Part shown: positions 17,831-32,800 of the stretch, piece by piece
Position numbering within the stretch: the first letter of the stretch is position 1
Layout: each line of letters starts with the position of its first letter
Origin: Limnomonas spitsbergensis
Taxonomy: Eukaryota; Chlorophyta; Chlorophyceae; Chlamydomonadales
Reading direction: 5' to 3'
NCBI GenBank assembly: GCA_037349105.1
Contig: JAYJMM010000120.1
Span: 3,121,001 to 3,185,000 of the forward strand
DNA: 64,000 bases
Notes under the pieces: model-generated
What the model saw: only the letters and a program-made list of their open reading frames with translations
What the model was told of the DNA's origin: nothing
Databases searched by the model: none
Program-made: the position numbers and the translations under genes

Positions 17831-20800
17831 CTGTATGGCAGCAGCAGCAGCAACAGCAGCAGCAGCCTGTATGGCAGCAGCAACAGCAGCAGCAGAGTGT
17901 GTGGCAACAGACATCGTTGCCCCTGACCAAAAGGCCCGACTTTTTGGCGCTCTTCAACTTGTTTGCCAAGCGCGTGTCTCAAACCCTCGAGGAGACGCCT
18001 CTGATCGGTAACTGGCGTGGAGACCGTGGCCCGTTCCACCCCGGCTCCCCAAGATGCATCAAGAGGACGGCGTCCAGCCGGCATCCGACCTTTCTGCTGC
18101 GCCAGACGTCGATCATGCGGGGTGCAGCCCCGCTGGAGCTCAGGGCAGCCAGCGCCATGCCGACCGGCGCCAGCTTTGAGGCCAGGGGCCCCTCTTGGGC
18201 GAGACCCAGCTGCAGCTTCCCAGTGGCTTCCGGGCACCGGCATGCAGATGTTCCGACGGCGGCGAAGCCCGATGCACTCAGCGCTGAGCTGTCGGCTGGG
18301 CAGGCCCAGGCCCATGTGCGTGTGCCCTCTGATGGCGAGCTGGCTGCTGCTCCGCGGATGACGATTCAGCCGGCTGCCGCTGCCAGCCCAGGGCTGCCGC
18401 GGCAAGCTGGCGTCCAGGAGGGGGCTGAGCTCGAGGACTGCGCGACACCCATCGGAGATGGGTCACAGCCTGTGCAAGGCAGGCAGCCGCTGCTGCTGGT
18501 GGAGTACTGCACCCTGTGGCTGCCCGCTGAGCTGGCGCGCCTGCCTGAGCTGGACCTGGGCGAGGGCCTGGCGCGTCCCCTGCACTCGTACGCGCACGGT
18601 GGCTTCATGGGCTTGGCCATCAGCATGCTGGCGGACCCGCTGTGGGAGGGCATACTGCTGGATGCAGTGGAGGAGAGCATTGCGAAGAAGGTGGGCTGGG
18701 TTTTGGCAGCAGAGCCTCAGGTTTGTCGTTTGTCAATCAGCAGAGCTGACAATTACGATGACTTGTGACAGATACTGAAATGACTGGCAATGTCAAGACA
18801 AATGTCGTGGAGTTGAGGATCTCAATGGTCACTGAAAATTCAGGGCGTGGCTGCATGGCATATGAAACGCCCTCTCTGAGATAGGGGGGTATGGAATCCA
18901 GGTGACTCACCCATTGACCCTGCCCATCATGTCCAAGTACTGGGCTGCCGAAGTGCTCCTCGATGTGATATGTGGCAAGCTGGTGGCAGCGCTTGCTATC
19001 CCCGCGCTTGCTGTTCCGGTCTTTGTAGCACCCTGCACTTCAGCTTGGTTTCCTGCATGCACGCATGCATTCACTGCTGAGCATCCGTCGCTCTGTGCAT
19101 CTTGGCAGTTTGTGAGTAGCCGTGATCTCCCTTTTTTTGTATTCTCTCAACACGTTTTCCAGCGTTTTGATCCCTGAATTACCCCTTGACCCCAAGGGGC
19201 AGATTATGAGTAGCCGGGGCATGTTTTGCTCCTTGGACTGTGCGCATGCAGTTTTTAGATTTAAACCATCACACATTGAAACCTTAACCCTAAGTCTGTA
19301 CTACCTTCACCCTCAACTCTGGCAGGTTGTGAGCGGCCAGGTTACGCTTAACTCCATGGAGACTGGCGCATACAATCTAGGTTTTAAATGATAAAACCAT
19401 AGCCCTAAACCTTTAATACCCTCAACCCTGGCAGGTTGTGAGCAGCCAGGTTACGCTCTACTCCATGGACTGTATGCATGCAAATTTAGGGACTTTATAC
19501 CCTAAACTGTAACTGTCGTGAACCCTAAACCCTGAACCCTGAACCCTGAACCCCGAATTCCGAACCCTGAACCTCGAACCCTGAACCCTGAACCCTGACA
19601 GGTTGTGAGCAGCCAGGGTCTCCTAGGCTCGCTGGACAGTACCCATGCAGTGGCTGGCAAGGAGCTGCTGGCATTCATGACGTGCCTCGAGAACAGCCCC
19701 GTGCTGTGTGCGTACGGGCTAGAGAGGTGCGCCGAGCACAATGTCAGCCTTATCAGCCCTATCAACCATTTCACCCATATCAACATTAGCATCCCCAACA
19801 TAACTATCTCCCTATCACACCACTCCTAAAGTCTCTAAAATCTCTGTTACCTCTATAATCCCTATCGTATCATCCCTATCATCCCTATCATCCCTTTCTA
19901 TCTGCAGGCTGGGCTGCACATGGCCCGCCTTGCCTACAACCGTGCCTGGCACCAGTGCCCTGCATCCGCCTGAGCCAACCCTGGCAGGACCCTGGTGGAA
20001 CAGCGGCAGGCCCGACACTCCGGACGCAAGCAGCAGCTCCCGAGAGCCCGCTGATCCCGCTGATCCTGCTGATCCTGCTGGGCTGGGACCAGGGCCGCCG
20101 CCCCTGCTGCAGCGACAGCGCAACCTGTCCTCATGCTCGTCCTCTTCCGCGACAGCCGGCCCCGGCCTGGAGGCGCAGCGGCTGATGCTGCGTCAGATGT
20201 CGGAGCGATTTAGGTTGATGACGGGTCATCAGGCGTGCGGCCAAGTGGGCGGGAAGGTTCCGGAAGTGCTTCGTGATGCCACGAGGTGACTGGGCAAGCA
20301 GGGTTGAGTGCTTATAATTCAGCCTTTCATCCTTTTGCTGGCGTCCCTCCGCTCTGAGATGCAAGTGTGTAACCTGTAGACAGAATCTGAATTACATTTC
20401 CCCTGCATCTTATCCCTTGCATCTGAATTATTGTTCCCCCGCATCTTATCCCTTGCATCTGAATTATTGTCCCCCCGCATCTTATCCCTTGCATCTGCAT
20501 TATTGTCCCCCCGCATCTTATCCCTTGCATCTGAATTATTGCCCCCCCGCATCATATCCCTTGCATCTGAATTGTTTTCCCCCCGCATCTTATACCTTGC
20601 ATCTGAATTATTGTCCCCCCGCATCTTATCCCTTGCATCTGAATTGTTTTTCCCCTTTGGTCCAGCTGAATTACCGTTCCCCCACATCTTATCCCTTGCA
20701 CCTGAATTATCTTTCCCCTGTGGTCCAGCTAAATTATCATCCCCATGTCTTTATCCTTGCACCTGAATTGTCTTTCCCGTGTGGTGTTTCAGGCTTCTGC

Positions 20801-23800
20801 ATGACAGACTCCTGATGGTCAGTCCTGCATGCTCGAGATGTTTATGCTTGCCTACTGAGAGCTAAGGCCGAATGGGTGGCTTCCTTAATCCACGCCTCGT
20901 AAAATTATTTCAGGTTTATTTCAGGTTTTTCATGAGCCCCTCTGGCCCGCTTTGAAATTCTGAATTGTTCCCCCTTTCCCCCCTGCTCATTTTCAGGCTT
21001 CTCATGAGCCTCTCCGGTCTTCTTGTGAGCCGTTTTACTGACCTCTGAATTATCTCCCCCCCTTTTCCTCCTTTGTTGTTCTTCAGGCTCCTCATGAGCC
21101 CCTCTGGCCTGCTTGTGAACCGTTACGGCTACTCCCCTCTCAGCCTGGAGTGGGACTTGTGGCTAGATCCAGCAGCACCTGCAGAGCTGGCCGGGGCAAA
21201 CGTAGACCACGGCTCAGCAGCGCACCTCGTGCAACAGGTGAGGGAGGGAAAGGGAGGAGGTGAGCCAAGGCTCAGCAGCACACCTGGTGCAACAAGTGAT
21301 GAACAGGCAGCCTTCCATAGTGGAAATTAGTATGGAAGGAGCGGCAGGGTGCAGTTCAAGGTGGATCGTGGACTGCAGCTCAGCAACACACCTGGTGCAA
21401 CAGGTGAGGGAGGGATAGGGGCGAGCCCGGGCTCAGCAACACACCTCGTGCACCAGGTGAAAGCCGGATAGGGGGGAGGTGAGTGGGGGCTCTGCACCTC
21501 GTGCGAAAAGTGATGAACATGCAGCCTTCCATAGTGGAGGTTAGTATGGAAGGAGCAGCAGGGTGAAGGTCAAGGTAGACCGCAGCTCAGCAGCACATCT
21601 ATGCAGGTGAGATAGCAGATGGTTTGGAAAGGTAGAGAGTGAGGTGGAGGGTTCCATGCTCCATTGCAGCGCAGGGGAAAGCTATCAGACGCGGATTCGG
21701 TTTGAGGAGAGTAGGCAGAGGGGGAGAAAAATCCATGCTGTCCTGTTGAATTGAAGGGGGCTGTCGCAACTTTGGGTGGGGAGTCAGGAAGAAGGAAGAT
21801 GCATACCCTAATGACTTAACCCTAAACCCTTAACCCTAATGCACTCTGTGATGAAGCAAGGGGGGCGGTGTGGTCTAGTCCTGGGGCTGCATGGAAATCT
21901 TTCTGATGGCTCCTGGATGCTGCTTTGGGAAAGGTAGTAGTTCAAGCTCGAAGGTTGAGAGTGCTAGTGTTTTGCAAGCACTCATCCTTCGGACTGTTAG
22001 GGTTTAAGCTGCCATTTGCCTTAATGGCCTTTGGCCAAGAATCCCAGATTCCCATAGTCCCACGGTCCTCCCTGCCGTTTGCAGATGGCCTTTGGCTATT
22101 ACTCCCTTAGACCCACGAGCTGATGCCTAGCATTGCAACCAGGCTGCCATGAATTCCTCCCCCCTGAAACTGTGTTTGGAAGTGGAGAAGGAAGTGGCTG
22201 GGTAGAAAGCACGAGTCTGGTCACCACTCCAGGTTGCCCATCTTCCACTCTTAACCCCTTTTACCAGAACGTCCCACCGGCTGCTTGCTCCTGCCTTCTC
22301 TTTTTATTCATCCAGCAGTGCTGAACCAGCACTGCCTGGACCTTTCGAGATATACTTCTGGGTGGATGCGTAGGCTGCCGTATGCTGTAGCAGAATGCTG
22401 TTACATTGAACCGTGCCAAGTCTCTGAAGAGCGCCGACCTGTTTCCCACGGTTTGGTTTCATGCGCAGCAGCTTCAATTCAACTGCATCTCGGCCTACGG
22501 CCGAGGGGGCCTGGTGCAGCAAGGGGCCTGTTGTCTCGGCTACCGGCGGTTTGGCGGCCCAGCTTTGTTCGACCATTGACTCCTAGTGACGGCTGCCCCG
22601 CTGCCCCCCAACAGTGGTCTGGCGTGCACGAAACCATGAAAGCTGATGCTCTTCTCCTGATGCCTTTGCAGGCCCTCGCAATGATGTTACGGTGTGAGGG
22701 CATCGCCCGCTCTCTCGGTCGGCGCCACAACGCTAGCTCCGGCATCACGCCCCTTCAGTGGCTGGACCAGTTTGGCACCAGCCTCAATTGCAGCTCGGGC
22801 CTCAACCTCCCCGACCGGCCCCTCCCACTGCACTGCTTCGCCGCGCCCGAGGACCATGCCATGACGGCGTACGAGGAGAATGGGGAGGCCTGTCCCTCGC
22901 TGCAGTCCTACCTGGAATTCCAAGTGGAAGGTCTGACCTTGAAGGTGTACGGCGCGGAACGCACAGAACGCCAGAAAGGCGGGTTTGCCTGCCGGCTGAG
23001 ACTGCTGGGCAACGCAATGTCGCGTCCCCCGATGCACCTCGGAGTTTTAAAGCGCGTCGAGGAGGCGGGCCTGGGCTACCGCACCTATCAGGTTGTCCTG
23101 GATGGCTCTGGGGCCGCCGCCGCTGCCGCCAGTGCCGCCGCTTCTAAGGATAAGCGGAAGGGGGAGGCCAAGCCCAAGCCCATGCCGTTCCTGTATCCGG
23201 TCCACCACAATCTGGAGACTTCGATGCTGGTGCTGGAGGTGGGATTCCGATCAGCGCTGAAAATCTGAACCTAAATACTAAAACTCTTAAATGCTGGTGC
23301 TGGAGGTGGGACTCTGGTTAGGGCTATGATTATGACCTTAGATTCTAAAACCGAAACCCTACACTCGTCGATGCTAGTGATTGAGGTGAGATTCTGTTGA
23401 GGGTTTAGGTTCTGACCCCAAAACCTGCGCTCTTTGATGCTAGTGCTGGAGGTGGAATTCTGGTCAGGAGTAAGGTTCTGACCCTAAACCCTCAAACTCT
23501 AATATTGGTGCTGGAGAATTGTTGGAGGTGAGATTCTGGCTAGTGCTCGCTGTTCAGGTTCTGACCCTTCACCCTAAACTGTTTTATTCTGGTGCTGAGG
23601 TTGGCTTTCTGGTCAAGCTTCATGTTCTGCCCGAATTCCCTTCGCTCTTATGTGCTTTTTCTGGTGCCCATTGGTACAAATTCCGGTTGCACACATTTGG
23701 ATGCATGTTCAGGCTGCAACAATCTGGCCTGGTCTCGACTGCAAACATTCGGAAGCTTGGCGCTGCCGTGCACTTCCCAGGTCTCAACGGCAAATGCTTG

Positions 23801-26800
23801 GAAGGAACAGACCGCCAGGCCCCCAATTGCCGCGAAGCTGAACCGAGTCCCTAATTCTTACCCCCCGCTCTCCTTACCATGCGCCGATTCAGGTGTATGA
23901 CACGCGCAAGCCAACCTTCTCGCTGGCCTGCTCGGTGCTCTCCCTCGCCCCACTCGTGCAGCGTATGGCTGACTCTGACGGCGCGTCCGTGCTGGAGGTC
24001 AGTCTGTCCCAAGGCCTTCAGATGCGTGTGAGAGGCAAGCGGGGAAGAGGCGCAGCTAAGCAGGGAGGGCCTCAGAGAGAGGGACCAGGGACCGACACCG
24101 CCACCCCTCTGTGGCAGACTTTGGTGAACACGCCTGCTGCTGCTGCAGCTGCCTCCGCTCTTGCGGCGGCGGCTGCTGTGGCGGCGGCGGCTTCTGTTGC
24201 TTATTCTGTGGTGGTTTCTGCTGCTGCTGTCGTTGCCTCCACTGCTCCCTCAGCTTCCCATGCTGCCGCTGCTTCATCTTTCTACGGAGGCATGGCTGCT
24301 CCCGACCTCGAGGCAGGCATGCAACGGGGTGCGCATGACAATGGTTCCGACGGGGGGAAAAGCCCCCCCGCCGCCGCCCGCCTGCTTGAGAAGGAGGAGG
24401 AGGAGGCGCCGGTCCACTTGAAGGATATAGCCGAGTCTGAGCTGCTGCGCGGCCACAGCAGGGACGGTAACGGCGGCGCGGCGAATACCGCCTTATCGAG
24501 TTGGGCGGGCATGGTGACGCTCGCCGCCCGCTCCGCCCAGGCGCGGCTGGGCAGCGGCGGCCGTGGCCCGGCAGATGGCGATGAAGACGCTGCGGATGTC
24601 GAGGAGGAGTTTGAGTCGTGCAACTTTGCGTACGGGGGCGGTGCTCTCGGTGCGCGCGTGTCTGACGATGGCATTGGCGCCCGCGACGATGAGGACGGTG
24701 CGGGCGCGGGGCCTGCGCCAGACCTGCGAGTGCAGACCTGTGTGGAGATGAACAGCAGACGTGCGCCTGGCCTGGTAAGGAGGCAGGCTGTTCTGGGGAG
24801 GGGTCAATGCGGGGTGGCGAGCATTAGCTTGTTGGTGTGTGTGTGTGCTGTGGGGCTGCGGAGGTAGTCTATGTGGGCGTGATTAAGGGTCACGCCAGTG
24901 CGAATGGTATAAATGGCACCAACAGGCTGATGCCTGTTTTCAGATCTCGTCACGAATCCTAAAACTGCAGCATTTCACCTGCTTCTTATTGACATGCTGT
25001 GGCCTTGGGGGGAGTAAGGGATAGCTGCCTGTTTGGCATTAAAAAACAAACGGACGGCGGACACTGCTTCCTCAAATTTGAAATATACCAGTACTTGAAA
25101 ATAAAATATGCTGTACATTATAAGGTTTCGTTTTCTTGTAGATGGCGACAGTAGCCTTGATGTCTGCCCTACCAGAGGTCCTCATTGTCGCTTCAAGTAT
25201 TCCTCAGGCCTGTTTTGTGACCACGAGCTTGAGGGTACAGGTCAACCCTTCCATGGCATCATCAATTTTGTATGTTGTGGGAAGTCCAGATTTTCCAGCA
25301 GTCCAGCAGAGAATCACATTTGATGCACAGGTACAGAGGTCGGATGCTAATATAGTAATATACTGTATGTGTGGTATTCTACAGGCACTGTACCTATATA
25401 TTTTACATATAATGCTGTGGTACTGTTGGTCCCCAATCTTGCTCATGATTATCTGAGCTTAGGTTGATCAGCTTAGCTGATTATTACCATGATAAGCTTT
25501 GCTGATTATCCAAGTATTATCATGCTCCTGCCTTGACCATGTAGGTCTCAGCTGCGTCCGAGGGATATGAGCTCAGCAAGACTTGCAGCGCTCCAGAGCC
25601 CATCCACGCAGAGAACTCGGGCGCCAGCACAGTGCATCTTACGCTCGTGCTGCGTCGCGTTTCTGTTCTGGAGGCAGCAGAACGCATGCATGGGCTGAGG
25701 CCGGCAGTGGCACAGGTGAGGATTTGAGGTTGTGTCTGTTTGGGTCTGAGGTGGTTCCGGTGAGTGGTGGAACGGGGTGCCGGTGAGGGATTGAGGTGGT
25801 GCATGTGAGGGGTTGAGGTGGTGCATGTGAGGGTCTGAGGTGATGCCGGTGTGGGGTTGAGGTGGTGTGGGTGGAGAGTTGAGGTGGTGCTGTTGCGGGG
25901 TTGAGGTGGTGCATGTGAGGGTCTGAGGTGGTGCCGGTGTGGGGTTGAGGTGCCACAGGTATGGGGTTGAGGTGGTGCCGGTGAGGGGTTGAGGTGGTGC
26001 AGGTGAGGGGTTGAGGCGGTGCAGGTGTGGGGTTGAGGTGGTGCAGGTGGGGGGGTGAGGTGGTGCAGATGGGGGGTTGAGGTGGTGCAGGTGGGGGGGT
26101 GAGGTGGCACAGGTGTGGGGTTGAGGTGCCACAGGTGTGGGGTTGAGGTGGTGCCGGTGTGGGGTTGAGGTGGCACAGGTGTGGGACATGTGTGGAGGGG
26201 ATGTAACCACACAGGTTAATACTATAGTTGGCACAGGTGAGGAGCTTGTATGGGGGGAATATGGGTCGATGCATGGGCCCAGGCCACCTCGGGCCACGGC
26301 GGTATGGGATGAGGTCAGAGGTGGAACGGGTGGGGTGAGGGACACGTATGGAGGCACAGGTGGGGGGCACAGGTGGGGGGGGGGGGGGGCGCTTGCGATA
26401 AGAATGGCGGCAGATAATTGGGTTGGGTTCGTTGGGGCCATGGGTGGAATAGGTTTAGGGTTCAAGCCCGACTTTGGCATTGGATCAGGCACGAGGTGGC
26501 CCGAGAGGGATGAGGCGCATGCATGAAAGTGGTTGAAACCCATGACTTTGGTCAATATCCCTATTTTCCCGCTTCGGATTTCTGTTACTGTGGGGCCCTA
26601 TCATTGTACTCTTTCGCTCGACGAATTGATGAGACCTTTCTGCTCGCATCAGAGCTGCAGCGCCATTCTGGCTAAGTTGGCATGGTAAATCATTTCCTTG
26701 CATCGCCATGCTGGCTGCCAACACACATTGAACCTGCTCCTTGCCTGCTTCAACGCTGCATTGCCGTGCTAGATGCCACCACAATGTTAGACCAGTTCCT

Positions 26801-29800
26801 TGCATGCCCTCAGAGCTGAATTGATGAGCTAGCTTTCCCCTTGAGTCAACCCTGCTCCTCCCTTGCCCCTCCCTGCCCTCAGAGCTGAATTGATGAGCTA
26901 GCTTTCCCCTTGAGTCAACCCTGCTCCTTCCTTGCCCCTCCCTGCCCTCAGAGCTGAATTGATGAGCTAGCTTTCCCCTTGAGTCAACCCTGCTCCTCCC
27001 TTGCCCCCCCTGCCCTCAGAGCTGAATTGATGAGCTAGCTTTCCCCTTGAATTAACCCTGCTCCTTCCTTGCCCCCCCTGCCCTCAGAGCTGAATTGATG
27101 AGCTATCTATCCTCTTGAGTTAACACTGCTCCTCCCTTGCCCCTCCCTGCCCTCAGAGCTACATCGCCATGCTGGCGGCCCCTGGTGGGCTCTACTTGGA
27201 TGTGAAGAGCGGGTACTCAACAGCTCAACACCTCAAGTGGTTTGCTTCAACGCTGGCTGGCATCGGGGTGCATGTCAAGGTGTGGCATGTCGTGATCCAG
27301 TTTCCGATTTTGTTTAGATGTCAAAGCTGGTAGGCATCCGGGAGCATGTCAAGGTAGGGGCATGGGATGATGAAGGTTCTGACGTTGTTGGTACATGGGC
27401 GCTGGCTGGCATCGGGGTGCATGTCAAGGTACGGCATGCCGTGATCCAGTTTCCTATTTTGTTTAGATGTCAGAGCTGGTAGGCGACCAGGTGCATGTCA
27501 AGGTAGGGGCATGGGATGATAAAGGTTTGGACGTTGTTGGCATATGGGCGCTGGCTGGCATCGGGGCGCATGTCAAGGTGCGGCATGCCGTGATCCAGTT
27601 TCCTATTTTGTTTAGATGTCAGAGCTGGTAGACGACCAGGTGCGTGTCAAGGTAGGGGCATGGGATGATAAAGGTTTGGACGTTGTTGGCACATGGGCGC
27701 TGGCTGGCATCGGGGTGCATGTCAAGGTACGGCATGCCGTGATCCAGTTTCCTATTTTGTTTAGATGTCAGAGCTTGTAGGCGACCTGGTGCATGTCAAG
27801 GTAGGGGCATGGGATGATCAAGATTCAAGATTGAGACATTGTTTGCACATGGACGCTGGAAGGCAGCAGGGTGCATGTCAAGGTGGGGGCACGGGATGAT
27901 CAAGGTACGGGTGTTGTTTGCACATGGGCGCTGGCAGGCATGTGGGTGCATGTCAAGGTAAATAGGCCGCCGCTTGTGTTTCAGGATGTGCCGTGTTGTG
28001 AGGTTGAAATACTTGGATCGCGGCCTCCTCCTCGTCGGCCCTTTTTTGCACAATGTTTGAACTCTGTCGACCTTGGGGCATGTTTCAAAAGATCCAGGCA
28101 GAGGGAATCGGGAATGAGGATGTCAGCTGTTGTTATGTGGTCTAGTGATGAGGCCTCCTCAGTGTTGGCTAAACCTACTCAGATCCATGCCCGTGATCAA
28201 CTTGCCATACGGGCCATATGCAGCTTTGTTCAGGTTTTATGGTTCAGGATTAAGCCCTCCGGGCATCACCCTAAAAGCCCTAAATTGCCACTCTGATCCT
28301 CCCTATCCTTTCCCATGCAGGCCATCTGCAGCTTCGTCCCTTCGCAGGTCAACTTCTCAGCCCTCAAGGACACACTACCTTTTGGGGGCCTGGATCCAGA
28401 AGTCCAGGAGGACCGGGCGAATCCAACCCGTCACAGGGCAGCACTCTCAAAGAAGGCTGATGGGTGGATGCACAGAAGCAGGGCGAGCAGCCGCGCAGCT
28501 GGTTTGACTTCGACTGCTGAGGCAGGGGCAAAGGCGCCTCGCGGCGGCAGGGCAGCTGTCTTGGCTGCAGCGGAGGGTGCAGATGGCTGCAGCAATGTGG
28601 CAGCCGGGAACAGCGTTGCTTCAACGAGCTGCACGGGGCGCTCAGCTCCGCCTGGGGGAGGAGGTAGCACCAGAGCTTTGCTTGGGGGAGGAGGCAGTGC
28701 GGCTGCTCCGCCAGGTGGCGGAGACGGTAACGCTGATCCGTACGGGGGACGTGGCAGTACGGCAGATCTGCCCGGGGGAGGAAGCAGTACGGCTGCTCTG
28801 AGCGGTGGAAACAGTTGTATGGATCCGGCAGGACCCTGTGGGAACGTTGGAATCGAAGACGCTTCCAGCCCAGGACCCCCAGCCCCTTCTTCTTCTCCAC
28901 CTACTCCCCCCTCTTTTTCCGGTGGGCCGTCTTTTGACTCGGTTCTGTTTTTCCACGGGCTGAATGGCCTCGAGCTGGCTTGTGAGAGCGGCAGGGTGCC
29001 TCCCGGGACGTGCATGCTGTTCAACGGAGCGTCGCTGTTGCTGGAGGATGCGAACGACATGCTGGCGGGTGAGAGGGAGAGGGGTTGGTTAGGGGCATGT
29101 GGAGGGTCTGCAGTTATCTATGGATGGATGCGATTAGGTGGAGGCATGCTGGCAGGTGAGAGGGAGGGGGGTTGGTTTGGGGCATGTAGAGGGTCTGCAC
29201 TCAGCTGTGGATCGATGCGCTTGGACGTAGGCATGGTGGTGGGTTATGAGAGAGAGAGAGGGAGCCTGATAAAATGAAAAGGGAGTCTGGGAGTCGGTAG
29301 TTCACTTAATTATTCTAAGGAATCACTAAATGTTAATTGTAGTAGGCTAGTAGTTTGAGAGAGGGAGGGAGCCTGACAAATTGATTAAGGGACTCTCATG
29401 TGACCCTGCCATGGTGGGATGTGATACGCAGCCCCGCATGTGACCCTGCCATGGTGGGATGTGATACGCAGCACTCGCATGTGACCCTGCCATGGTGGGA
29501 TGTGATACGCAGCACTCGCATGTGACCCTGCCATGGTGGGATGTGATACGCAGCACTCGCATGTGACCCTGCCATGGTGGGATATGATACGCAACACTCG
29601 CATGTGACCCTGCCATGGTGGGATGTGATACGCAGCACTCGCATGTGACCCTGCCATGGTGGGATGTGATACGCAGCCCCGCATGTGACCCTGCCATGGT
29701 GGGATGTGATACGCAGCACTCGCATGTGACCCTGCCATGGTGGGATGTGATACGCAACACTTGCATGTGACCCTGCCATGGTGGGATGTGATACGCAGCA

Positions 29801-32800
29801 CTCGCATGTGACCCTGCCATGGTGGGATGTGATACGCAGCACTCGCATGTGACCCTGCCATGGTGGGATGTGATACGCAACACTCGCATGTGACCCTGCC
29901 ATGGTGGGATGTGATACGCAGCACTCGCATGTGACCCTGCCATGGTGGGATGTGAAACGCAACACTCGCATGTGACCCTGCCATGGTGGGTAGTTCACTT
30001 CATTTTTCTAAGGAAGTACTTAATGTAAAATGGTAGTAGGCTAATTAGAGAGAGGGAGGGAGCCTGACAAATTGATTAGGGGAGTGGGGTTTGCATCCAG
30101 GTTTGGAGGTTTGCTGGTGGGCGAGAATATGGTCTATGGGGAGAGGGAGGGAGGGAGGGAGGTATGCTAGGGTTGTGAGTTAGGACCACAAACGTAACCA
30201 GAACTGCACAATGACCGCATATTTCGGAAGATTGAACAGGTGAGTGGTCTTTAAACGCTAAAGCATCCTTGACGCAGCAGTTAGATCCCGTATTTTCCGC
30301 TGGAATTCTGCAGAGGGAATGCAGCTATGTGCTATATATACCCTTTGGCCCTGCCTTGTCTGTGCTTGATGCCATGGAGCGATGTTTCTAAACACCTCTC
30401 CTCCTCCCCCGAGATTCCCTGGTCGTTTATGACGAATGTGCACGGTGACGTTTTTTTTTATGACCCCAAGGGGACAGGTTTGCGCTCCACTTCGCCGAGC
30501 CTGTGCGCAAGGATCCACCGTTGTCGCCCCTGCAGCCGTCCCAGGCCGCTCTGTCGGAGCAAGACCATGACCTCCAGGACCTTCTTCCCGACCTGGTTGA
30601 CGTACATGCATGGCAGCGGTACTGCACTGTACTTCAGGTCTTCCAGCCGTACGGTGGGTTGTACTGTACTTCAGGTCTTCCAGCCATACGGTGAGTTGTA
30701 CTGTACTTCAGGTCTTCCAGCAGTACGGTGGGTTATACTGTACTTAAGGTCTTCCAGCCGTATGGACGGTGCAGTGTACTCCACTGACCAATGCACTTCA
30801 GGTCTTCCAGTCGTACGGTGCGTTATACTGTACTTAAGGTCTTCCAGCCATACGGACAGTACGGCACGTTACACAGTTCTTCAGGTCCTCCAGCTGTATG
30901 ATGTGTTGCGCTCTACTTCCGGTTTGCCAGCTGTATGGTGCATTACTCTGTACTTCAGGACCTCCAGCTGTATGGTGCGGAACACTGTACTTAGGTCCTC
31001 CAGCTGTACGGTGCGTTACACTGTACTTCAGTTCCTTCAGCTGTATGGTGCGTTACACTGTACTTCAGGTCCTCCAGCCGTACAATGTGCTACACTGTAC
31101 TTCAGTTCCTTCTGCTGTATGGTGCCTTACACTGTACTTCAGGTCCTCCAGCCGTACAGTGTGTTTCACTGTACTTCAGTTCCTCCAGCCGTACTGTATG
31201 TCATCACACTGTACTTCAGTTCCTTCTGCTGTATGGTGCCTTACACTGTACTTCAGGTCCTCCAGCCGTACAGTGTGTTTCACTGTACTTCAGTTCCTCC
31301 AGCCGTACTGTATGTCATCACACTGTACTTCAGTTCCTTCTGCTGTATGGTGCCTTACACTGTACTAAAGGCCCTCCAGCCGTACGATGCGTTACACTGT
31401 ACACGGTACATACAGCCGTAGGCTGCGTTGGCTAGGATGGACCGTGCCAGGGAAGCCAAGGGCCCGACCTGTGGCCCCATGCAGGCAATCTAGTCAGGGG
31501 CCATGCGCGGCTTGGGGCATGACCAAAGAAGCGCATGGTCTTGTGGGGTATGTGCCTGAAGTGGGAAATAGGCAATTAATTAGGCACAGGCTCTCCACAG
31601 CTCTGCCCCATAACCTTCTCCTTAAATCTTTTAGATTTTGTCGGCCAGGGCATGTTGGTTTTAGGTGCAGGCTCCCCACAACTCTGCCCCAAAACCTCCT
31701 GGTTTACGCTATGACTCTATGAGCGCTTGGATCTCATCGGCCTTCATCCCTCATCAGGAGGTGTCGATGTCGAGGAGCCTGATGCCAGCCCGGACAGAGC
31801 CGTGCACATCAGGAATTCAGTGTCTTACGAGGGTTTTATTTTACTAGGGTTTTATTTTACTAGGGTTCTATTCTAGTCCCCTAGTCCCGTTTTATTCCCC
31901 TGCAGGTAGTATGCGAGCCCAGCCTGAACCAGGCATGTCAAAGGGTTTCAGTGGATTGAATAAAATTTCCCCCCTTCCCTTCAGGTGGTATCTATATCCA
32001 GGAGCCTGATGCTAGCCCTGCCAGAACTGCACACATGCAACCTAAGGAGGATTTTGTTGGATTTTATTATATTCCCCTCCCAATCTTCTTCAGGCGGTAT
32101 CTACATCCAGGAGCCTGATGCTAGCCCTGCCAGCGTGGCTGCCCTGGTGCAGCTGGTGAACAACCACCCCGGACACTTCCCCATGGGCTTTGCATACGGA
32201 CACCTCAGCTCAAAGGCAGTGGCGGTGGCGGATCACCGGGGACGCGGGCTGGCGGCACAACAGTTGCTGGAGGAGTTCAGCAGCCAGAAGGGGTTGAACA
32301 GAAATGTGAGTGTTATTAATTATTGTGACTGATATTCATCATTTCCCCGCGAAAAATAGCTGAAATTATATTTAATCTGTGGAGTTCAGTACAGATGTAA
32401 GGGGCTGGACGGAAACATGCAAGCGAGTATTATTATCTATTTGAACGGCAAAACTAATCTCCAACTGTGGATTTCAGCACAGCCACAAGAGGCTGGACGG
32501 AAATGTGAGGGTCCGAGGGATAGGGCTGAGAGAGGAGGTGTGCCAATACGGGATGGCCTGTATGAATTTGAGGTGCCAGGTGGGGGGGGGGTACCAGTAC
32601 AAGCTGATAAGCATGCATTTCGATGGCTGTCTTAATGACGCCAAATGTGTCCACGCAATGTCTCTACCTGCTCTGTCTCAATTTGTTTTGGTTTGCTGAC
32701 CAGTGCAGGGGATGAGGGAACAGCGGTAGTACAGGGAGCACGCTATGTCCTCCTCTGGGTCGGAGGGATTTGGAGGCAGCTCTGGATCGAATGCACCTTC

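Noticed and set aside
17681..18680. Minus-strand ORFs opposite gene A exon 2
   Set aside because: Shadows of the Gln-coding CAG runs and GC-rich exon; the sense strand has splice-consistent homology to gene B.
22285..22671. Upstream extension of gene A exon 6 from 22285
   Set aside because: The frame is open, but homology with gene B starts exactly at the CTTTGCAG acceptor at 22671, and phase 0 joins exon 5 cleanly there.
25520..26555. Minus-strand Pro/Thr/His-rich ORFs of 230-335 codons
   Set aside because: Antisense reading of the GGTGCAGGTGAGG donor-copy array in gene A intron 9.
29347..29998. Three overlapping ~200-codon minus-strand ORFs
   Set aside because: All come from the 41-bp minisatellite read in three frames; no codon or splice support.
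30327..31435. Tyr/Cys-rich plus-strand ORFs up to 364 codons
   Set aside because: Array of exon 13 donor copies; the real exon in this area is 30471-30653 in another frame.
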